DNA of 64,000 bases, taken from contig JACKGW010000008.1 of the NCBI GenBank assembly GCA_020631815.1, forward strand, positions 116,001 through 180,000, read 5' to 3'. Shown one piece after another: positions 59,173-64,000 of the stretch. The DNA comes from Planctomycetota bacterium (GTDB lineage: Bacteria > Planctomycetota > PLA2 > JAEUHO01). Each line of letters opens with the position of its first letter. Positions within the stretch are counted from its first letter, which is position 1. The notes beneath the pieces were generated by a model. The model ran no database searches. It was not told the DNA's origin and saw only the letters and a program-made list of their open reading frames with translations. The position numbers and the translations under genes were made by a program.

Positions 59173-61601
59173 AGCTCTCCTGGAGCTGGCTTGGCGAGCT
59201 GGTGGACCTGGACGGCATCACGCCGGCCGAGGCTGCCGAGCGCCTCACCTTCCACACCGCCGAGATCGAGCACGTCACGCCCGTGGGCGCGGCCCTGCCG
59301 GGCGTCGTCACGGCGCGCACGCTGTCCGTGCGCCCGCATCCGGATGCCGATCGCCTGCGCCTCGTCACCGTGGACCCGGGCGACGGGACCACGCCGGAGG
59401 TCGTCTGCGGCGCGCCCAACGTGGCAGAGGGCCAGATCGTGGCCTACGCACCTGTCGGCACCACGCTGCCGGGTGGGGCGGGCGGGCCCGTCACGCTGAC
59501 GCCGCGCAAGATCCGCGGGGTCGAGAGCCGCGGCATGATCTGCGCCGAGGACGAGCTGGGCCTGGGCGACGACCACGACGGCATCCTCGTGCTGCCGCCG
59601 GACACGCCGGTGGGCACGCCGATCAGCGAGGTCGTGGCCACGGAGGACACCGTCCTCGAGCTCTCCAACATCGCCATCACGCACCGCCCCGACCTGTGGG
59701 GGCATCAAGGCTTCGCCCGCGAGCTCGCGGCGCTGTTCGGCCGCCCCCTGAAGCTCTCGCCGCGAGCCGAGCTCGAAGCCGACGGCGAGCCCTTCCCGGT
59801 GCGCGTGGAGGCCGAGGCCGACTGTGCGCGGTACGTCGGTGCCGTGATCGAGGGCTTGTCCAACGGCCCCTCGCCGCTCGCCTGGCGGCGCCGTCTCACG
59901 GTCCTCGGACAGCGCAGCATCGACCGCCTCGTGGACCTCACCAACCTCGTCCTGCTCGAGACCGGGCAGCCACTGCACGCGTTCGACCTCGCGGCGCTTC
60001 GCGGCGGCACGATCAGCGTGCGTCGTGCGCAATCGGGCGAGGCCTTCACCGCGCTCGACGGCTCCACGCCGTCGCTCCAGGGCGACGACCTCGTGATCGC
60101 CGACGGCGAAGGCGCCGTGGCCCTGGCGGGCGTGATGGGGGGGGAGGCCTCCGGCGTAGGCCCCGACACGACGGCCGTGCTCCTGGAGTCCGCGTGGTTC
60201 GCCCCAGGCGTGATCCGGGCCACCGCCGCTCGGCTGGGCTGGCGCACGGAGGCCAGCAGCCGCTTCGAGAAGGGCCTCGACCCCGAGGGCACCATCGACG
60301 CCGCGGCGCGCTTCCTCGCGCTGGCGCGCACCGTGCTGCCCGAAGCCCGCCTGGCCCGGACCGTCAGCGACGTCCGCACGCAACCCGCGGTGGCACGCAC
60401 CGTGCGCCTGCCGCTCGCGCTCGTGAAGCGCCGGCTGGGCCTCCGCCTGCCCGATGCCACCATCCGCTCGAAGCTCTCGGCCCTGGGCTTCCGCGTCGAC
60501 GACCTCGGCAGCGAGCTCGACGTCCACGTGCCCTCCTGGCGCGCGGGCAGCGACATCCGCCTGCCGGAGGACCTGGTCGAAGAGGTCGGCCGGCTCGTCG
60601 GCTACGAGTCGGTCCAGCCCCTTGCGCCGCTCGGCACCATCGAAGTGCGCCGGCCCGATGCGCGGCGCCGCCTCGAGCGCCGTCTGCTGCCGCTGTTCAC
60701 GCTCGAGCGCGGGTGGAACGAGGTGAAGACGTACTCGTTCCACGGCGACGAGGAGGGCGCGCCGCTCGGGCTCGGTGGGGGCCAGGCGTTGAAGCTGGCC
60801 GGCCTACCGGAGGACCGCGCCACGTGGATGGCCACCAGTGCGTTGCCGCGGCTCCTGGCCATCGCCGCGCGCAACCGGCACACCGCTCCGGCCGCGGCGT
60901 TCGTGGACAGCACGCGCGTGTTCGCCGCACGTGCGACGGGTCTTCCGGCCGAAGTGCGCGTGCTGGCAGGCATCGCCTACGACGAGGGCGACACGACGGC
61001 GGCGGGCGCCGCGGTGCTGCATCTCGCGCACGACCTGCGTGCAGTCCTTGCGCGAGCCGGCTTGCCCGATGTGCAGCTTCTGCAGCGCGATCCCAGGGCA
61101 CTGGCCGAAGGCCTCCCGCAGCCCGCCTGGTGGCATCCCGGGCGGCGTGCGGAGCTTGCCGCGCGCGGTGTGCACCTCGGTTCGCTTGGCGAGCTCGCGC
61201 CGCGGGCATCGGCGGCGCAGGGCTTCGACGGGCGCGTGGCCGGTTTCGAGATTTCGCTCGATTCCGTGCGCGAAGCCCTCGATCGGCCCGGTCCTGCGTC
61301 GTACACGCCGCCGCTCAAGTTCCCCGTCGTGCCGTTCGACGTCGCTGTCGTCGTGCCGAGCGAAGTGCCGGTCGATGACGTACGCGCGCTCATCGAAGGC
61401 GCGTCGCCCGAGCACGTGCGCGACGTCGCTTGTTTCGACGTGTACGCAGGCACGGGCATCCCGGATGGCCACAAGAGCTTGGCGTTCCGCTTGGAGCTGT
61501 ACGACCGCGAACGCACGCTTGATGGAGCGACGGCCGACAAGCTGCGCGCGAGCGTGACGCAAGCACTTTCTTCCGCGGGCTACACGATTCGCGGCGCGTA
61601 G
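59169..61601 (+). CDS. pheT: Phenylalanyl-tRNA synthetase beta subunit
   Basis: 810 residues. The tRNA-binding EMAP-like domain (about 40-150, ending KIRGVESRGMICAEDELGLG), the B3/B4 editing domain (about 210-365) and the B5 DNA-binding-like domain precede the inactive class II core. A ferredoxin-fold anticodon domain (KFPVVPFDVAVVVPSEVPVDD, about 715-810) ends the protein. The ATG overlaps the pheS stop. Confidence 0.97.
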   Translation: MKLSWSWLGELVDLDGITPAEAAERLTFHTAEIEHVTPVGAALPGVVTARTLSVRPHPDADRLRLVTVDPGDGTTPEVVCGAPNVAEGQIVAYAPVGTTLPGGAGGPVTLTPRKIRGVESRGMICAEDELGLGDDHDGILVLPPDTPVGTPISEVVATEDTVLELSNIAITHRPDLWGHQGFARELAALFGRPLKLSPRAELEADGEPFPVRVEAEADCARYVGAVIEGLSNGPSPLAWRRRLTVLGQRSIDRLVDLTNLVLLETGQPLHAFDLAALRGGTISVRRAQSGEAFTALDGSTPSLQGDDLVIADGEGAVALAGVMGGEASGVGPDTTAVLLESAWFAPGVIRATAARLGWRTEASSRFEKGLDPEGTIDAAARFLALARTVLPEARLARTVSDVRTQPAVARTVRLPLALVKRRLGLRLPDATIRSKLSALGFRVDDLGSELDVHVPSWRAGSDIRLPEDLVEEVGRLVGYESVQPLAPLGTIEVRRPDARRRLERRLLPLFTLERGWNEVKTYSFHGDEEGAPLGLGGGQALKLAGLPEDRATWMATSALPRLLAIAARNRHTAPAAAFVDSTRVFAARATGLPAEVRVLAGIAYDEGDTTAAGAAVLHLAHDLRAVLARAGLPDVQLLQRDPRALAEGLPQPAWWHPGRRAELAARGVHLGSLGELAPRASAAQGFDGRVAGFEISLDSVREALDRPGPASYTPPLKFPVVPFDVAVVVPSEVPVDDVRALIEGASPEHVRDVACFDVYAGTGIPDGHKSLAFRLELYDRERTLDGATADKLRASVTQALSSAGYTIRGA

Positions 61602-61837
61602 CGCAAGCACGGTCAACGCGCGTGCGATGCACGCGCAGACTCGCTTGCATGTCGCGCTGCGTGGTAGACTGCGCACCGTCGAGGCGGGGACGAACCGCGT
61701 CCCTGAGCCTGGAACGAAGATCAGGATTCCCCGGATCGAAAGGCGAGGCCCGCCCCGGCTTGCCGCGGGCACGGCCGGACCTCCGACTGGCGAGCCCACC
61801 TAGTAGTGGGGCTCAGCTGGATCCTGGTTCGCTCCCC

Positions 61838-61985
61838 CGCCCCGACGATCTTCCCACCCGCCACCCGGTGATCCTCCCACCCGCCACCCGGTGATCTTCC
61901 CGCCCACCACCCGGTGATCCTCCCGCCCACCACCCGGTGATCCTCCCGCCCGCCCCGCGGCACTCTTCCCGCTCGCCCCGCGGCG
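61838..61985. repeat. 23-bp tandem repeat array
   Basis: At least four near-identical 23-bp units, CCACCCGGTGATCCTCCCACCC plus one base, lie head to tail at 61861-61952, with degraded units on both sides (61838-61860, 61953-61985). There are no spacers. 23 is not a multiple of three, so it is not a coding repeat. It fills the middle of the 556-bp gap between pheT and the L,D-transpeptidase gene, in which I see no gene. Its right end lies 172 bp before that gene. Confidence 0.9.
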
Positions 61986-62061
61986 GCCTGCTTCTCGCCG
62001 CGGCCGTGATCTGGATTGGGCGCACCGGGCTACGGGGTGACGTCCCCATTGTCTGGGGTGG

Positions 62062-62089
62062 TTGAAGCGTCTACGACCCCTCGTAGGAT
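62062..62089 (+). promoter_or_regulatory. Putative promoter of the L,D-transpeptidase gene
   Basis: TTGAAG (62062-62067) and TAGGAT (62084-62089) are 16 bases apart. A CTACGA-CCCC-TCGTAG dyad (62071-62086) covers the spacer and the start of the -10, which could be an operator. The ATG is 69 bases downstream. Confidence 0.45.
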
Positions 62090-62157
62090 CAGCGGGACAG
62101 GGCTACTACCGGTGGGGGTAGGGCCGAGGCCGAGCCCCGATCGCGAGGAGATGTTGC

Positions 62158-63252
62158 ATGCGCTGGAGCTGGATCGTGTTGCTGGGTGTGGTCGCGGCCG
62201 GCGTGTACGCGTTCTTCGGCAGCAGCGAGGGGGGCGAAGGCGGGGCACCCACGACGCCCGCAGCCGACCGGAAGGCGCAGGCCGAGGATCTGGGCCTCTC
62301 GACGGAAGAGCAGAAGCGCGAGTCCGAGGCCGTGCAGCTGGTCAGCGCGCTCGACGACCCGGCGCAGGCCGCCGACCCGGCCCTCTGGGGGCGCATCCTC
62401 GGCGAGTACGGCGACACGCTGGCGGCGCGCCGCGCGGCCTACAAGAAGGGCGTCGAGCTGTACCAGGCCACGCCGTCGGTGCGCGAAGACCGCGAGCGGC
62501 GCATCGCGCACCTCGATCGCGTCCGTAGGCTCCTCTCGCGCGGCATCAACCTGCCCGAGATGTTCCAGGCCAACGGTGCCGACACGGCGCCGCGGACGCG
62601 CCTGATCCAGGTGCTCACCGACGCCAACCGCGAAGTCATGACGTGGCCCGCCGGCGTTCCCGGCGTGACCCGGCCCTACGCCGTCGAGTCCGGCCTGGCG
62701 CCCGTCAACATCGTCTGGCGCCAGCAGGTGCCCGCGGGCGTGAACGCGATCCTGTTCTGGAACCAGGGTGGGAACCTGGACCCCCGTCGTCTGCAGGCTG
62801 GCCAGAACCTGCTGTTGCCTCTCGAGCCCCTGCGCATCGAGGTCCTGCAGGACGTGCACCGCCTGTCCCTCTGGATCGGCGACTGGTTCGTGAAGGAGTT
62901 CCGCATCGGCGTGGGCAAGGATGAGTCGCCTACGCCGGTAGGGACCTTCCGCATCGTCGACAAGCAGGTCAACCCGCCGTGGACGACCACCATCGACGGG
63001 CGCAAGGTGGTCGTCCCGGCCGGCGATCCCCGCAACGAGCTGGGTGCGGTCTGGATGGCCATCGAGAGCCCCCAGTGGCCTCGCAGCGCCGGATTCGGAA
63101 TCCACGGCACGATCAAGCCGGAGACCGTCGGATCACACTGCAGCAACGGCTGCGTGCGCCTGCGCAACGACCAGGCCACCGAGGTCTTCGACTGGGCCCG
63201 CCGCGAAGGCAACGGCGTCGCGGCCACCGAAGTCACGATCCGCTACAAGTAG
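62158..63252 (+). CDS. L,D-transpeptidase, YkuD domain, membrane-anchored
   Basis: 364 residues. One N-terminal hydrophobic segment (SWIVLLGVVAAGVYAFF) anchors it. Residues about 45-130 are helical. A LysM-like stretch (VPAGVNAILFWNQGGNLDPRRLQAGQNLLLP) lies near 195-225, followed by the YkuD catalytic domain. The catalytic motif is GFGIHGTIKPETVGSHCSNGCVRLR split over about residues 313-337, with His near 316 and Cys near 331. Such enzymes cross-link peptidoglycan or attach proteins to it. It is alone, with its own promoter region and a REP hairpin after the stop. Confidence 0.88.
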   Translation: MRWSWIVLLGVVAAGVYAFFGSSEGGEGGAPTTPAADRKAQAEDLGLSTEEQKRESEAVQLVSALDDPAQAADPALWGRILGEYGDTLAARRAAYKKGVELYQATPSVREDRERRIAHLDRVRRLLSRGINLPEMFQANGADTAPRTRLIQVLTDANREVMTWPAGVPGVTRPYAVESGLAPVNIVWRQQVPAGVNAILFWNQGGNLDPRRLQAGQNLLLPLEPLRIEVLQDVHRLSLWIGDWFVKEFRIGVGKDESPTPVGTFRIVDKQVNPPWTTTIDGRKVVVPAGDPRNELGAVWMAIESPQWPRSAGFGIHGTIKPETVGSHCSNGCVRLRNDQATEVFDWARREGNGVAATEVTIRYK

Positions 63253-63259
63253 CGACGCA

Positions 63260-63299
63260 AGGTGCCTGATCCGGCGCTGCGGCGCCGGATCAGACACCT
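63260..63299. repeat. REP-like hairpin after the L,D-transpeptidase gene
   Basis: AGGTGCCTGATCCGGCGC and its complement around a TGCG loop form an 18-bp stem with a single mismatch, starting 8 bases after the stop. It can serve as a terminator and gives the clearest full REP unit in the window. Confidence 0.8.
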
Positions 63300-63312
63300 C
63301 CGCGCGCCAGGC

Positions 63313-63374
63313 GGGTGCCTGATCCCGCGCAGCGGCGCCGCGAAGCGGCAACGCGGGGCGCGGGGTCTGGCTCC
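63313..63374. repeat. 62-bp REP-like element, copy 2
   Basis: Same as 29679-29740 except for one base. It lies 13 bp beyond the preceding REP hairpin. Confidence 0.8.
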
Positions 63375-63452
63375 GCCAGGAGGTGGGCGTATCTCGTGAG
63401 GCCAGTGGCGTGCGCCTGCGGGAGGGCCTTCCCGCCGGCGAGCGTCGCACGC

Positions 63453-63508
63453 AGGTGTCAGACCCGGCGCCCCGCGTCGCTTCGCTCCCCTGCGCCGGAT
63501 CAGACACC
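63453..63508. repeat. REP-like element overlapping the nnrE 3' end
   Basis: Bounded by AGGTGTCAGACCC on one side and GCCGGATCAGACACC on the other, in the reverse sense to the preceding copy. On the minus strand its GGT GTC TGA gives the last two codons and the stop of nnrE. Confidence 0.7.
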
Positions 63509-64000
63509 GGCGCGCGGCGGGAGCAGGCTAGGGGGCAGGCCGATGTCGATGCACACGACGTGGCCCACGAGGTCGCTGGCGTGCGCGAAGCCCGTCTTCG
63601 GCGCCACCATCGTGGCCGTAATCCGCGCAGGAAGGGCCACAGGGAGCGGTTTGCCGGTGCCTGCGTCCAAGCCGGAAGGCACGTCGACGGCGAGCACGGG
63701 CACGCCCGAGGCCTGAAGCGCCTCGAGGGTCGCGACATCGCCCTCACCGAGCTCCCGGGTGAGCCCGATGCCGAAGATCGCGTCCACGACGAGCGCGGGC
63801 TCGCGCGCCAGCGCACGCGCCACGGCGTCTGCGTCTGCCGTCGCGTCTACGAGCTCGATTCCGGCATCCTGGGCGGCACGCGCTTCCTGGCGCGCATCCG
63901 GCGTGGTGGGGGGGCCGTGCAGGAGAACGACCTCTGCTCGGCGGCCCCACGCCACCAGGTTGCGGGCCACCGCCAATCCGTCTCCGCCGTTGTTCCCGCG
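63500..64000 (-). CDS. nnrE: NAD(P)H-hydrate epimerase domain (YjeF-N), 5' end outside window
   Basis: Open from the window edge; 166 residues visible. It begins with GNNGGDGLAVARNL, the conserved glycine-rich loop of the epimerase that repairs hydrated NAD(P)H. The active-site Asp is in VVDAIFGIGLTRE, and VLAVDVPSGLDAGTG with ATMVAPKTGFA follow. The frame stops inside a REP-like repeat at 63500 without a C-terminal dehydratase domain, so this is an epimerase-only protein, or a longer one shortened by the repeat. Confidence 0.88.
   Translation of the reverse strand, partial: RGNNGGDGLAVARNLVAWGRRAEVVLLHGPPTTPDARQEARAAQDAGIELVDATADADAVARALAREPALVVDAIFGIGLTRELGEGDVATLEALQASGVPVLAVDVPSGLDAGTGKPLPVALPARITATMVAPKTGFAHASDLVGHVVCIDIGLPPSLLPPRAGV

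Noticed and set aside
61838..61985. CRISPR array
   Set aside because: The units are head to tail with no unique spacers, and no cas genes are nearby.

Overview
The window is very GC-rich and gene-dense, dominated by chromosomal core genes in conserved order. Secreted proteins with Sec signals, a lipoprotein with a lipobox, an L,D-transpeptidase and HslUV suggest a bacterium with a didermic-type envelope. The lack of an L30 gene between S5 and L15, and the style of the secreted esterase and ECF-sigma genes, fit Planctomycetota or a neighbouring deep lineage. That placement is inference; nothing here proves it.

Layout. 1-9228 holds rpoB (5' end outside the window), rpoC, rpsL, rpsG and a relocated rpsN. 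9231-11068 holds a two-gene cysteine catabolism module (cysteine dioxygenase and an aminotransferase), then fusA (11341-13410). 13940-27366 is the S10-spc-alpha ribosomal cluster with secY, adk, infA, rpoA and rplQ. It lacks L3, S14, L30 and S4 at their usual places. An unknown gene and miaB follow. 41649-51600 carries a secreted esterase, ribD, two secreted helical/TPR proteins, ndk, hslVU and a proline-rich secreted protein. 51881-61601 is a translation block: aspS, thrS, infC, rpmI, rplT, pheS, pheT. The window ends with an L,D-transpeptidase gene and the 3' part of nnrE.

Between miaB and the esterase sits an 11.75-kb mobile element (29845-41597), the most interesting object here. Its left end encodes a large serine integrase. 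Its two ends carry 20-bp inverted half-sites (18/20 identical) either side of a TC dinucleotide. Joining the two host flanks recreates a sequence still present intact at about 56,980-57,000. The attP, attB, attL and attR sites can therefore be reconstructed from this one window. In the excised circle the integrase reading frame would run through attP, in frame and without a stop, into a small HTH regulator encoded at the other end. Integration cuts this fusion, and the host repeat supplies the integrase's last 8 codons and its stop. Cargo includes a degenerate tyrosine recombinase, an ECF sigma factor, two small secreted proteins (one with eight cysteines), a large membrane-anchored beta-type protein and a MauE/DoxX-like membrane protein. 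IS3 and IS66 copies have landed in the element.

Intergenic regions carry four dispersed repeat families: REP-like GGTGYCTGATCC elements, some of which supply the stop codon of the neighbouring gene; Rep-B, a ~102-bp hairpin found three times just 3' of genes, with compensatory stem changes; Rep-C, a 28-34-nt inverted repeat found three times, with mismatches at conserved positions; and Rep-D, an 84-nt unit that is the integrase target. A recurrent TACCTT -10 motif precedes several ribosomal transcription units.
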